Source: Caldisericota bacterium
Lineage (GTDB): Bacteria; Caldisericota; JANLFM01
Assembly (NCBI GenBank): GCA_024655865.1
Contig: JANLFM010000002.1
Span: 83,647-147,646 of the forward strand
Length of the DNA: 64,000 nt
Direction of reading: 5' to 3'
This document shows positions 42,618-51,044 of the stretch, in pieces. Both the position numbers and the translations under genes were made by a program. A model generated the notes under the pieces. It was not told the DNA's origin. It worked only from the letters and a program-made list of their open reading frames with translations, and made no database searches. Positions within the stretch are counted from its first letter, which is position 1, and the number at the start of each line of letters is the position of its first letter.

Positions 42618-43319
42618 TTAAGTTTTTTTCTTTTTCTTTTCCAGGGAGTACTTCTTCAGGTAAACCTCATGCATCAGCCAGGCCTCAACGGGACTAATGG
42701 GCACTGCTCCCCCCAGGAACTGGGATTCGATAAAAGCCTTGCAGGCCTTCTCTAAAATCTGACAAGCCACAAAAGCCTCTTCCAGATCCCTGCCCACACA
42801 AATGGCCCCGTGATTGGCAAGTAAAACTGCATTTCTTCCCCTTAAAGCCCTAACCGCTTTTTTTGCCAGGGATTTCGTCCCGGGAAGAGCATACTCAGCC
42901 ACCCTGACCGAGGGGCCCAGGATCTGGGCCATATCGTCCAGAATAGGCGGCACCTCTCGGCGCGATGCGGCCACCGTGCTGGCGTTCATAGAATGAGTAT
43001 GGATGATGGCACCAACGTCCGGTCGATTTCTGTAAATCTCGGCATGAAGTTGTTTCTCGCTGGAGGGTTTCAGCTCCCCCTCGTAGTGCAAATCATTGAG
43101 ACTCACTAAAACCATATCCTCAGGGGTAAGTTTCTCGTATTCCATGCCGCTTGGGGTAATCACCATGAAGTTCTTCCCCACCTTCACGCTAATGTTTCCC
43201 CAGGTTCCAGAGACGAGATTTTCCTTCAAAAGCCTTTTCCCGGCTTCACAAAGAAGGCTTCTGGCTCTTTTAACTTCCTCCGCATCTAGTATCATAGTGC
43301 TTCCCTTATCTGAGTTCAT
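42618..43319 (-). CDS. Class II aldolase/adducin-family protein
   Basis: 233 aa, L-fuculose-phosphate aldolase/L-ribulose-phosphate 4-epimerase type. The Zn-binding HxH is in IIHTHSMNAS, a second His in LLANHGAICVG, and the early SGTWGNISVK and PSGMEYE motifs bind the phosphate. The catalytic Glu is in SSEKQLHAEIY. It probably cleaves the ketose-1-phosphate (or epimerises the ketose-5-phosphate) made by the kinase two genes upstream. The second Met (MILDAEEV) is an alternative start. Last gene of the FGGY kinase/MFS/aldolase operon. Confidence 0.88.
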   Translation of the reverse strand: MNSDKGSTMILDAEEVKRARSLLCEAGKRLLKENLVSGTWGNISVKVGKNFMVITPSGMEYEKLTPEDMVLVSLNDLHYEGELKPSSEKQLHAEIYRNRPDVGAIIHTHSMNASTVAASRREVPPILDDMAQILGPSVRVAEYALPGTKSLAKKAVRALRGRNAVLLANHGAICVGRDLEEAFVACQILEKACKAFIESQFLGGAVPISPVEAWLMHEVYLKKYSLEKKKKKT

Positions 43320-43324
43320 CCCTT

Positions 43325-44590
43325 TTATTCTCTTTTGTTATTCTTTTCGCTTTCATCATCTTTTGTCTTAACATTTCTTGCGGCCATAAGCGCGGATTCC
43401 TTAAGCCTCAAAGCCAAAAGAAAAGCCACGAACATCAGCGCGATCAGAAGAAGAAGCGAATAAGTCATATCTCCAGAGGAGGAGCGCAAGGCGTCCATAA
43501 CATAAATGAAGATGATTCCGGAAATCTGCCCCATCATCATCAAAATCCCGTAAGATGTGCCCTCGGGCACCGGATAGGCCACTTCCGCCCCGTATTGAAA
43601 ACCGACTGGACCCATACCCATGACGAAAAATCCCATAATGGAAGCGGAAACCAAAAGCCATCCGTAACTTTTAAAAAAGGTCAGACCCAAAAAACCAGGA
43701 ATGGCGGCCAAAATGGACCATACTAAAATAGGCACGCGCTTCCTCACTTGATCGGAAATGAGAGGCAAAACCAGGGCCCCGAAGAGACCAGCCACCACGA
43801 GAAGCCCGCCGATGAGACCAGCCTGGACGGAAGAGATCCCACGAGGGTTAAGGATGTTCTCCACCCAGGTCATCACAGCGTTAAAAATGCCCATTACAAT
43901 GAAGAAACAGGCCATCAAAATTACGAAGCTACCTTTGCGCCAGAGATCGCGCAGATCTTTTAAGTTCAATCGGTTCACAAGCTCTTCTCCGGGACCGGGA
44001 GGTGCGGGTGGGCGCTCCCGGGAAAAGACGAGAAAGATCACGGCACAAACGACGGCTGCGTATCCGTAAACGAGGAGCATCCTTTCCAGACCAAGGTTTT
44101 CAGTCAGCAAGGGGGTCAAAACCATGGCCACGATCATCCCCACGTAGGTGGCCATAGTGGCGATCCCTGTTGCTGTAGCCCTTTCTTTCAGCGGAAACCA
44201 CCTGGCGGCCACCTTGGTGATGGAGTTGACTAAAAAGGGCTGGGCTATGGCCACGCCAATCTGGAAAATGGTCACCGCGGTGAAGTTCGAGGCAAAAACC
44301 CCTCTGAGCATACCGAAGAGGGCGGAAATCAGGGCTCCCACACCCATGGCAGCACGGAAACCCCTGGAGTCCACAAGCCAGGAGGCAAAAGGAGCGACTA
44401 CAATGTACACGATCATGTAAGCCATGGAAAGGAAGGCAATGCTTAGCGGGGAAACCTGATAAAAGTCCTTGGCGATGTCGGTGATTGGAGCAAATGTTAG
44501 CCAGAAAACGTTAATCGTGACCAGAATTGGGATCATGGAAAGCAATATTACCCATCTATATGGGTAGATCCTGTACTCCGCTTTTTCCAA
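43325..44590 (-). CDS. MFS transporter (FLVCR/DIRC2-like)
   Basis: 421 aa with 12 membrane segments. Starts at a TTG (44590) with AAGGAGG eight bases upstream. Sequence features such as WLTFAPITDIAKDFYQVSP (early loop), RWFPLKERATATGIATMA and the central GEELVNRLNLKDLRDLW loop are shared with the FLVCR-like MFS branch, but in this operon, between a xylulokinase-like kinase and a class II aldolase, sugar or polyol uptake is the more likely role. It lies 19 bp downstream of the kinase gene. Confidence 0.83.
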   Translation of the reverse strand: MEKAEYRIYPYRWVILLSMIPILVTINVFWLTFAPITDIAKDFYQVSPLSIAFLSMAYMIVYIVVAPFASWLVDSRGFRAAMGVGALISALFGMLRGVFASNFTAVTIFQIGVAIAQPFLVNSITKVAARWFPLKERATATGIATMATYVGMIVAMVLTPLLTENLGLERMLLVYGYAAVVCAVIFLVFSRERPPAPPGPGEELVNRLNLKDLRDLWRKGSFVILMACFFIVMGIFNAVMTWVENILNPRGISSVQAGLIGGLLVVAGLFGALVLPLISDQVRKRVPILVWSILAAIPGFLGLTFFKSYGWLLVSASIMGFFVMGMGPVGFQYGAEVAYPVPEGTSYGILMMMGQISGIIFIYVMDALRSSSGDMTYSLLLLIALMFVAFLLALRLKESALMAARNVKTKDDESEKNNKRE

Positions 44591-44609
44591 TTCAGTGTCC
44601 TCCTTATTT

Positions 44610-46139
44610 TTAAAAGCGATGAGAATTAATCTCCCTGTAAACCCTTTCCAGGGAAAAGTAAAGGGACTGATAAGAAGCGAAAAGCCGATCGTAAATTAAG
44701 AAATTTTCCGGGTGGGGGGAGTAGGAGCTTTTAATTCTTAAAAGGTTCTTTACTTCAGAGAAGCTTTTGCACACCCCCAGGCCCACGGCCACGCACATGG
44801 CCGCTCCTATTGCTCCAGCAATCTCCGGATGCTCTGGAACCTCGATCCTTTTTTTAGTGACATCGGAAATGATTTGCATCCACTCGGGGTTCAGGGCTCC
44901 CCCACCGATCACTTTTAAAACAGGAGGGTCGAATCCAAAATCCCGTTTATAGTTCTCCAGGATCCACCTCAGGTTATAGGCTACTCCCTCATAAGCCGCC
45001 TTCACCAAATGGCCTCTTTTGTGTTCGGGACCGATGTTGAACATAGTAGAACGGGTTGTGGTAGTGCTCACCGGGCAACGTTCCCCATAAATCCAGGGGG
45101 TGAGGATCAGGCAATCGGAGCCAGCAGGGACCTTCTTTGCCTCCTCGTTTAAAAAGGCGTAAATATCGGGGATATCAGGGTCATGGAGCTCCTTGCTGTA
45201 GAATTCCTCAATGATCCACTTGAGCACCGAACCCGCGGATTCCGTGATTCCCACCAGGATATTCATCTCCGGGTCCGCGCTCTGGAGGCAAGCGGCGCCG
45301 TGCTTAAACTTCAGGTCGCGTCTCGTGGAAACACCCACCCAGGCAGAAGTGCCCAAATAAATGTGAGCTTCTCCCTCCTCCACGGCGCTCGAGCCCACGG
45401 TAGCGCTCTGAGTGTCGTCACATCCCCCCACTACTGGTGTGCCTTCCTTTAAACCCATGGCCTCTGCCGCTTCCTTAGTGAGTCCGCCCACTACGTCTAT
45501 GGAGCGCACAAGTGGGGGAAGTTTTGCCGTATCTATACCCGCGGCCTTGAAGAAAATCCGCAACCAATCCTTTTTCTTCAAATCAAAACCGTAAGAGCTG
45601 GCCCCCGACCACTCCGCCACCTTCTTTCCCGTAGATTTGAACTTCAGGTAACCGTTTACGTCCAGAAAATACTCCGTTTTCTCGTATATCTGGTGTTCTT
45701 CCTCTTTGATCCAGAGGAGCTTGGGAATTACGTCCTTTCCCGTAAGCTTGATCCCTACGAAGCTTTTGAACACCTCCTCGCCCAGGAACTTCTTCATGAT
45801 CTTCCGGGCTTGCTTTTCCGCTCTGCCGTCCACCCAGGTGATATTTAGCCGTAGCACGTTCCCCCCTTTGTCCACCGGGATGATTCCCATAGCCTGAGTA
45901 GTGTAAGCGATTCCTAAAACCTCTTCCGGGGAAATTCCGGATTTCTCCATAATCTCTCTGGTGGTTTTTACAATTGCTTTCCAGTAGTCCTCAGGATCCT
46001 GTTCCGCCCAATTCGGATGAGGGTTATAAAGTGGATAAAATTCCGTGGCATGTGAGATAATCGATCCTTCCACATCAAAAAGAGCGGCTTTGGTACTGCT
46101 CGTCCCTACGTCGTGAGCGATTATATACTTCGTCTTCAT
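44610..46139 (-). CDS. FGGY-family carbohydrate kinase, xylulokinase-like
   Basis: 509 aa. N-terminal ATPase motif AHDVGTSSTKAALFD (residues 9-23), NWAEQDPEDYW, the substrate region TWVDGRAEKQAR, GGCDDTQSATVG with the likely catalytic Asp, and the C-terminal IGGGALNPEWMQIISDV adenosine motif. Phosphorylates a ketose or polyol; the second-best match types (L-fuculokinase, erythritol kinase, autoinducer-2 kinase) cannot be excluded. GGAGGG precedes the ATG. The operon runs on to an MFS and a class II aldolase and is divergent from a TetR regulator. Confidence 0.88.
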   Translation of the reverse strand: MKTKYIIAHDVGTSSTKAALFDVEGSIISHATEFYPLYNPHPNWAEQDPEDYWKAIVKTTREIMEKSGISPEEVLGIAYTTQAMGIIPVDKGGNVLRLNITWVDGRAEKQARKIMKKFLGEEVFKSFVGIKLTGKDVIPKLLWIKEEEHQIYEKTEYFLDVNGYLKFKSTGKKVAEWSGASSYGFDLKKKDWLRIFFKAAGIDTAKLPPLVRSIDVVGGLTKEAAEAMGLKEGTPVVGGCDDTQSATVGSSAVEEGEAHIYLGTSAWVGVSTRRDLKFKHGAACLQSADPEMNILVGITESAGSVLKWIIEEFYSKELHDPDIPDIYAFLNEEAKKVPAGSDCLILTPWIYGERCPVSTTTTRSTMFNIGPEHKRGHLVKAAYEGVAYNLRWILENYKRDFGFDPPVLKVIGGGALNPEWMQIISDVTKKRIEVPEHPEIAGAIGAAMCVAVGLGVCKSFSEVKNLLRIKSSYSPHPENFLIYDRLFASYQSLYFSLERVYREINSHRF

Positions 46140-46202
46140 TTTCCCTCCGTCGAGCTTCCGGTTTAAGGAATTTTCACCCCATAGGGGGTCTTACTTCTAA
46201 TT

Positions 46203-46256
46203 ATTATATCAAATTCCATAATTGTATTTGACATTAAAATTGAACTTGAGTATACT
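46203..46256. promoter_or_regulatory. Divergent promoter and candidate TetR operator
   Basis: Rightward: TTGACA (46228-46233), 17-base spacer, TATACT (46251-46256). Leftward: TATAAT at 46208-46203 with a weak -35. Between them TCAAAT-N11-ATTTGA (46209-46231) is an inverted repeat that overlaps the rightward -35, well placed for control of both the kinase operon and tetR. Confidence 0.6.
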
Positions 46257-46277
46257 TTTTGTGAAAATTTTTGGAAA

Positions 46278-46895
46278 ATGAGCAACAACCTTTCACGCAG
46301 AGAAAGAAAGAAAAACGCCACGCGCTCCAGCATCCTGAGAGCCGCCAGGCACCTCTTTGAGGAGAAGGGCCCGGAGAACACCTCTATCGAGGAGATTGCC
46401 GAAATGGCCGATGTCTCCAAAAGCACCTTTTTCAATTACTTCCCAAACAAAGAGAGTCTATTCACTGCTATTGCCGAGGAGGAAGTGCAGGACATCCTCC
46501 TTTTAGAGGAGGAGCTGAGCTCGGAAAAGAGCGCCCTTAAAAAAATCAGGGCCATTACTAAGAGGATTCTCGAGGACGTTATCCCCTACCTTCATTTGAC
46601 CGGTAAAATTGTCTTCACCTCAATAATTTCAACTGATGGGCGCCCCTCTCCCTTTTTGGAGATCAATTTCCTCCTTGAGCGAATTGTTAAAGAGGGACAG
46701 GAAAAGGGGGAAATTGCTGCAATCTTTTCCCCCACGGATATCGCTACGGCCATCATGGGTTGCTGTTATGGCCTGATTTTCCGCTGGATCGAGTTAGGTT
46801 ATAAAGCGGGATCAATATCCGAGCTGGAGAAGATCCTGGATATGCTTTTTCTAAGTATAAAAGGGCCTCATGCCCAAGGTAGCCCTAAAAAATAA
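46278..46895 (+). CDS. TetR-family transcriptional regulator
   Basis: 205 aa. The N-terminal helix-turn-helix is canonical: RSSILRAARHLFEEKG, SIEEIAEMADVSKSTFFNYFPNKESL (as motifs EIAEMADVSKSTFF and YFPNKESL), followed by an all-helical ligand domain with a TetR_C-type end. It is divergent from the FGGY kinase operon and 19 bp before an aminotransferase gene, so it likely senses a metabolite of one of these pathways. A near-consensus promoter precedes it. Confidence 0.92.
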   Translation: MSNNLSRRERKKNATRSSILRAARHLFEEKGPENTSIEEIAEMADVSKSTFFNYFPNKESLFTAIAEEEVQDILLLEEELSSEKSALKKIRAITKRILEDVIPYLHLTGKIVFTSIISTDGRPSPFLEINFLLERIVKEGQEKGEIAAIFSPTDIATAIMGCCYGLIFRWIELGYKAGSISELEKILDMLFLSIKGPHAQGSPKK

Positions 46896-46914
46896 AGAAA
46901 AGGGAGGGAAAAAC

Positions 46915-48372
46915 ATGGAAAAGGAAGGATACGCTATTTCCAGATGGGAAGAGCCCGATGAGGTTTACCGAAAGCTCAATGAACTGGTAAAACAGCCCGT
47001 AAGGCGCATAAAGCATGAGGTCATGAACGCCTACCTGGAATATTTCAATTCCAGGTGCGCGGGCTCCAGAAAAATCGTCGAGGAAGCCAAAAATTACATT
47101 CCTGGAGGCGTGCAACACAATCTGGCTTTCAACTACCCTTTCCCTCTCGTGATTGAGAAAGCGGAGGGCGCTTACCTCTGGGATATTGACGGAAATAAAT
47201 ACATAGATTTCCTGCAGGCTGGTGGGCCCACTATTTTAGGAAGCAATTATGCGCCAGTTCGAGAGAAAGTGATTGAACTCCTCCAGACCTGTGGACCGGT
47301 TACGGGGCTCTTCCACGAGTATGAGCTTAAATTGGCCCAGCTGATCAACAAGTATATGCCCTCCGTGGAAATGTTCCGCATGTTAGGAAGCGGTACCGAG
47401 GCCGTGATGGCTGCGCTCAGGATTGCTCGCCTGGCAACGGGAAAAACCAAGGTGATCAAGATCGGTGGAGCCTATCACGGATGGAGCGACCAGATGGTCT
47501 ACGGCCTCCATGTCCCCGGAACTGGAAGGTATGAGGCCCACGGCATTCCTAAGAGCTGTACCCGGCATACCCAGGAAGTCCCTCCCAACGATATCCACGC
47601 TTTAGAGCGAAAGCTCAAGATGAACCGCCTGAGGGGGGGGACAGCAGCTGTAATCGTGGAACCTCTGGGGCCGGAAAGCGGGACCAGGCCGGTGTACAAG
47701 GATTACAACAAACAGGTCAGGGAACTCTGCGATAAGTATGGTGCTTTGCTCATCTTCGACGAGGTAGTCACAGGATTCCGGGTTGGGTTAGGAGGGGCTC
47801 AAGGATACTTTGGGGTCAAACCCGATTTAACCATCTTCGGAAAAATAGTTGCCGGAGGTTATCCCGGAGCAGGAGGAGTAGGCGGGAAAAGGGAACTGAT
47901 CAAACTTCTTGCGGCGGGAATCGAAAGCGGCAAAAAGAGGGCTTACGTAGGAGGAACGCTGGCCGCCAATCCCCTGAGCTCGCTTGCCGGGTATTACACC
48001 ATTCTGGAAATTGAGAGGACCAAAGCCTGCGAAATTGCGGGAAGAGCCGGAGACAGGCTCACAAAGGGGTTAAGGAAGCTGATCGAGAAGTACAGGCTTC
48101 CTTACGTAGCCTATAACCATGGTTCCATCTGCCATCTGGAGACATCGGGAGCAATGTTCGTGAAGATCGACCTGCTCCACCTGAAGAAGTCCCTGAAGGA
48201 CATCCACGAGCGCAAGTTTATGATGGAGGAAATGGGGGCCGCCTATATGGCTGAGGGGATTATCACCCTCGCTGGGAGTAGAATGTACACCAGTCTCGCG
48301 GATACCGATGAGGTCATAGATGATGCCTTAAACAGGTTCGAACGAGTGTTCCAGAGCGTAGAAGGCGCCTAA
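46915..48372 (+). CDS. Class III aminotransferase (glutamate-1-semialdehyde aminomutase-like)
   Basis: 485 aa from the ATG at 46915 with GGGAGGG upstream (an earlier ATG at 46870 lies inside tetR). PLP motifs: GSGTEAVMAALRIAR, GAYHGWSD, LLIFDEVVTGFR with the PLP Asp, and the PLP lysine in TIFGKIVAGGYPGA. It resembles HemL-type aminomutases but with an N-terminal extension of about 60 residues and no other heme genes nearby, so it is more likely an aminotransferase for a different substrate. Co-transcribed with the TetR regulator. Confidence 0.85.
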   Translation: MEKEGYAISRWEEPDEVYRKLNELVKQPVRRIKHEVMNAYLEYFNSRCAGSRKIVEEAKNYIPGGVQHNLAFNYPFPLVIEKAEGAYLWDIDGNKYIDFLQAGGPTILGSNYAPVREKVIELLQTCGPVTGLFHEYELKLAQLINKYMPSVEMFRMLGSGTEAVMAALRIARLATGKTKVIKIGGAYHGWSDQMVYGLHVPGTGRYEAHGIPKSCTRHTQEVPPNDIHALERKLKMNRLRGGTAAVIVEPLGPESGTRPVYKDYNKQVRELCDKYGALLIFDEVVTGFRVGLGGAQGYFGVKPDLTIFGKIVAGGYPGAGGVGGKRELIKLLAAGIESGKKRAYVGGTLAANPLSSLAGYYTILEIERTKACEIAGRAGDRLTKGLRKLIEKYRLPYVAYNHGSICHLETSGAMFVKIDLLHLKKSLKDIHERKFMMEEMGAAYMAEGIITLAGSRMYTSLADTDEVIDDALNRFERVFQSVEGA

Positions 48373-48432
48373 GCATTCCTGGAAGAGAAAACCAGCCTAA
48401 AAAGTCCATTCTCAGGAATATTCGGAAGGAAA

Positions 48433-49542
48433 ATGAAGTATAAATATGAGAGCGAAGAGAACGCTGTCTACCCTGAGAAAGGAGAAAAACTCTTGAGCGA
48501 GTTTCAATTAAACGAAGAGAAAGTCCTTGAGGCCCTGAAGGAAGTGATCGACCCCGAATTGAACGCTTCTATAGTGGAATTGGGGATGGTAAAAAACCTA
48601 AAAGTGGAGGAGGGAGTCGTTTCCCTGGATTTTACTTTAACCACCCTATCTTGCCCTTTTAAGGAAAGCCTCGTGAACTTAACCAGAGAAAAAATCGCAG
48701 CTTTACCCGGCGTGAATGAGGTGAAGGTCAACCTGCGTCAGATGAGCGAGGAGGAAAAGAAAAAGCTCCTTCAAGACCGTCTCAATGTGGAAACGAGTTC
48801 CTTTAACCAGATTAAGCACGTGATCGCCATAATGAGCGGAAAGGGAGGAGTAGGAAAATCCCTGGTCACGTCGTTATTAGCCCTTTCCCTTTTCGTGAAA
48901 GGGAAAAAAGTGGGAATCCTTGATGCAGACATCACTGGACCCTCTATCCCTCGTATTTTTGGCCTGAAAGGCTTTCCTGAGGCCTCAGAGTTGGGAATTA
49001 CTCCTCTGATCACCGCAGAAGGAATCAAGGTCATGTCTATGAACTTTTTTCTCGAGGAGGAGGGGCGCCCGGTAATCTGGAGAGGACCTCTGATCACTAA
49101 AGCTATCCAGCAGTTTTGGAGCGACGTCCTCTGGGGAAGTCTGGATTATCTCCTTGTGGATCTTCCCCCAGGAACGGCCGACGCTCCCTTAACTGTTCTC
49201 CAATCAATCCCTGTGGATGGCGTAATTTTGGTCACAAGCCCTCAGGAACTGGCGAGCGTAATTGTGCACAAGGCTGCGGAGATGAGCAGGGCTCTGGGAA
49301 CGCCCATCCTGGGAATTGTGGAAAACATGTCCTATTTTGCCTGTCCGCACTGCGGAAAGGAATCAAACCTCTTTGGCCCGAGCCACACTCAGGAGCTGGC
49401 GCGTTCGCTGGGAGCCCCGATTCTTGCAAGGTTGCCAATTGACCCTCGCTGGGCGGAACTGGCAGATCAAGGGAAAATAGGGGAAATCCCCCTGGATCTT
49501 TTCCAGCCCGTTGTGCAATTCATCTTTGAAAAATTCGCTTAA
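48433..49542 (+). CDS. mrp: Mrp/NBP35-family Fe-S carrier ATPase with MIP18 domain
   Basis: 369 aa. Residues 25-105 form a MIP18/DUF59 domain (VLEALKEVIDPELNASIVELGMV), then a P-loop ATPase with the deviant Walker A MSGKGGVGKS, the LDADITGPS and DYLLVDLPPGTADA motifs, and the Fe-S ligand pair CPHC in ENMSYFACPHCGK. It carries 4Fe-4S clusters to apo-proteins, fitting the iron-sulfur enzymes of this window. It is followed by a hairpin terminator. Confidence 0.95.
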   Translation: MKYKYESEENAVYPEKGEKLLSEFQLNEEKVLEALKEVIDPELNASIVELGMVKNLKVEEGVVSLDFTLTTLSCPFKESLVNLTREKIAALPGVNEVKVNLRQMSEEEKKKLLQDRLNVETSSFNQIKHVIAIMSGKGGVGKSLVTSLLALSLFVKGKKVGILDADITGPSIPRIFGLKGFPEASELGITPLITAEGIKVMSMNFFLEEEGRPVIWRGPLITKAIQQFWSDVLWGSLDYLLVDLPPGTADAPLTVLQSIPVDGVILVTSPQELASVIVHKAAEMSRALGTPILGIVENMSYFACPHCGKESNLFGPSHTQELARSLGAPILARLPIDPRWAELADQGKIGEIPLDLFQPVVQFIFEKFA

Positions 49543-49572
49543 AGGGGGAAACCTCCAAGGAGAGCCCCTTTT
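49542..49572 (+). terminator. Probable terminator after mrp
   Basis: AAGGGG (49542-49547) pairs with CCCCTT (49565-49570) and the loop contains a nested CCTCC/GGAG helix; followed by TTCTAT. The stem begins at the stop codon. Confidence 0.5.
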
Positions 49573-49714
49573 CTATACAAAATTTGTGTTTTACCCGTAT
49601 TTCCCGGTCTCCTAAAACAAGGGGAAGTTATATAATTTTTAAAAGAGCGTCTGGGAACACTATTAAGTTCACCTCGAAATTCCAGGCTCATATTAAAAGA
49701 AGAGGAGATAAAAA

Positions 49715-50326
49715 ATGGTCAAATTTTTTACTTTCCTTTCCGTTTTGGCTTGCCTGGTTTTACTGATTTCGGGCTGCGGAGGAACTCCATCCACGGAAAA
49801 AACTCCAAGTCCGACTTTATCGAGTTCTGAGACCGTTAAACCCACCCCCACGAAAACGACGGAAATAATCACAGAAGGAGCAAAAAGGTTTGCCCTGGGC
49901 CAGTCCTTTGAGTATTCCAACGCTACCTTTACTTTTAAAAGCGCAGAGTTCATGGATAAGATTCCAGCTTACTTAGAGGAAAAGACTTATACGCCCAAGA
50001 ACGGGAAGTATCTCGTGGTTTACTTCTCCTTTAAGGGAAACGAGCAGAATGAGGGAGGAGGAATAAATACGGACATCTTCCTCCTTCGGGACTCCCAGGG
50101 AAGAAATTATCAGATGTCCTCGGATCTTAGGAATTACGAGGACAACGATTTGGCTATGGAAAAGAAGATGCAAGTTCCGGGCATGCTTTTGTGGAATCAG
50201 GAAAATGAAGAAGATTCCCTCCTGGTTTATGACGTTCCCACAGACGCCTCCGGGTTCACGATGAACATCATTTACGCGGAAGGAAAGCTCATAAAGACCT
50301 TCGCCATTATAGACCTGAGATTGTAA
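49715..50326 (+). CDS. Lipoprotein with DUF4352-like domain
   Basis: 203 aa. Signal peptide with lipobox LLISGC (Cys near 22), then a Pro/Thr/Ser-rich linker (about 25-50) and a beta-rich domain with GKYLVVYFSFKGNEQNEGG and LLRDSQGRNYQM, the pattern of DUF4352/TelA-like immunoglobulin-fold domains of Gram-positive lipoproteins. Probably surface exposed; role unknown. AGAGGAG precedes the ATG. Confidence 0.8.
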   Translation: MVKFFTFLSVLACLVLLISGCGGTPSTEKTPSPTLSSSETVKPTPTKTTEIITEGAKRFALGQSFEYSNATFTFKSAEFMDKIPAYLEEKTYTPKNGKYLVVYFSFKGNEQNEGGGINTDIFLLRDSQGRNYQMSSDLRNYEDNDLAMEKKMQVPGMLLWNQENEEDSLLVYDVPTDASGFTMNIIYAEGKLIKTFAIIDLRL

Positions 50327-50358
50327 AACAAAAGAAGGGATCATTAAGGAGTTCAGGA

Positions 50359-50895
50359 ATAAATTTCCCTTACTTAGCTAAAACGCCTGGTTCGGAAAGA
50401 AAGATCCTGATCACTGGACCTCCCGGTTGCGGAAAGACCACGCTGATTAAAGAGCTCCACAGCCGCTTTCCTGACTTTTGTGGTTTCTGGACGGAAGAAA
50501 TAAGAGAAAGAGGAGTCCGCACGGGCTTCCAGATCGTCACTACCTGGGGCGAAAGATTTCCTCTTTCTTCGGTCTACTCCTCATCACCTTTCCGCGTGGG
50601 AAAATACGGGGTGGAGGTGGAAAACATTAATCTGGTGACTCAAAAGTTGTGGGGACTTCTTGGGGAGGGAAAACGGAGTTTCCTCATAGACGAAATTGGA
50701 AAAATGGAATATTTTTCCCGGGAGTTTCGAGAATTGATCAGGGAATTGTTCCATAATCCGGAAACAAGGCTTATTGCCACTATTGCAGAGAAGGACTTTC
50801 ACCCGGAAATCAAAGTTTTAAAGGAAAAAGGGGAATTATATTATCTTACGCGCAAAAATTTTGACGAGGTACTTTCCAAGGTCCTGAGATTCTGA
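50359..50895 (+). CDS. THEP1-type nucleotide triphosphatase with no standard start codon
   Basis: The reading frame is open from 50233 to 50895 and encodes a whole THEP1 (DUF265/NTPase_1) protein: KILITGPPGCGKTTLI (Walker A), FCGFWTEEIRERGVRTGF, FLIDEIGKMEYFS (Walker B) and TIAEKDF. The frame upstream of the Walker A holds no ATG, GTG or TTG. An AAGGAG site (50346-50351) is seven bases before an ATA at 50359, which is the best candidate start (178 aa). The first ATG in frame (50596) would remove the P-loop. Family members hydrolyse NTPs in vitro; the cellular role is unknown. Confidence 0.7.
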   Translation: MNFPYLAKTPGSERKILITGPPGCGKTTLIKELHSRFPDFCGFWTEEIRERGVRTGFQIVTTWGERFPLSSVYSSSPFRVGKYGVEVENINLVTQKLWGLLGEGKRSFLIDEIGKMEYFSREFRELIRELFHNPETRLIATIAEKDFHPEIKVLKEKGELYYLTRKNFDEVLSKVLRF

Positions 50896-51044
50896 TTTGC
50901 TTGAAAAGCCCAAAAGATATCTAAAATTGGCCTTCTCGAAATTACTCAAAAATGGCTCCAACCTGCACACGAGAATTAGAAAGCTACGGGAAATGATGTG
51001 GTATTTCTTGCTAAAAAATTTCCCGTCTACCATTCTGTATATTT

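Noticed and set aside
48504-48731. Minus-strand frame antisense to mrp
   Set aside because: Shadow; mrp is confidently assigned.
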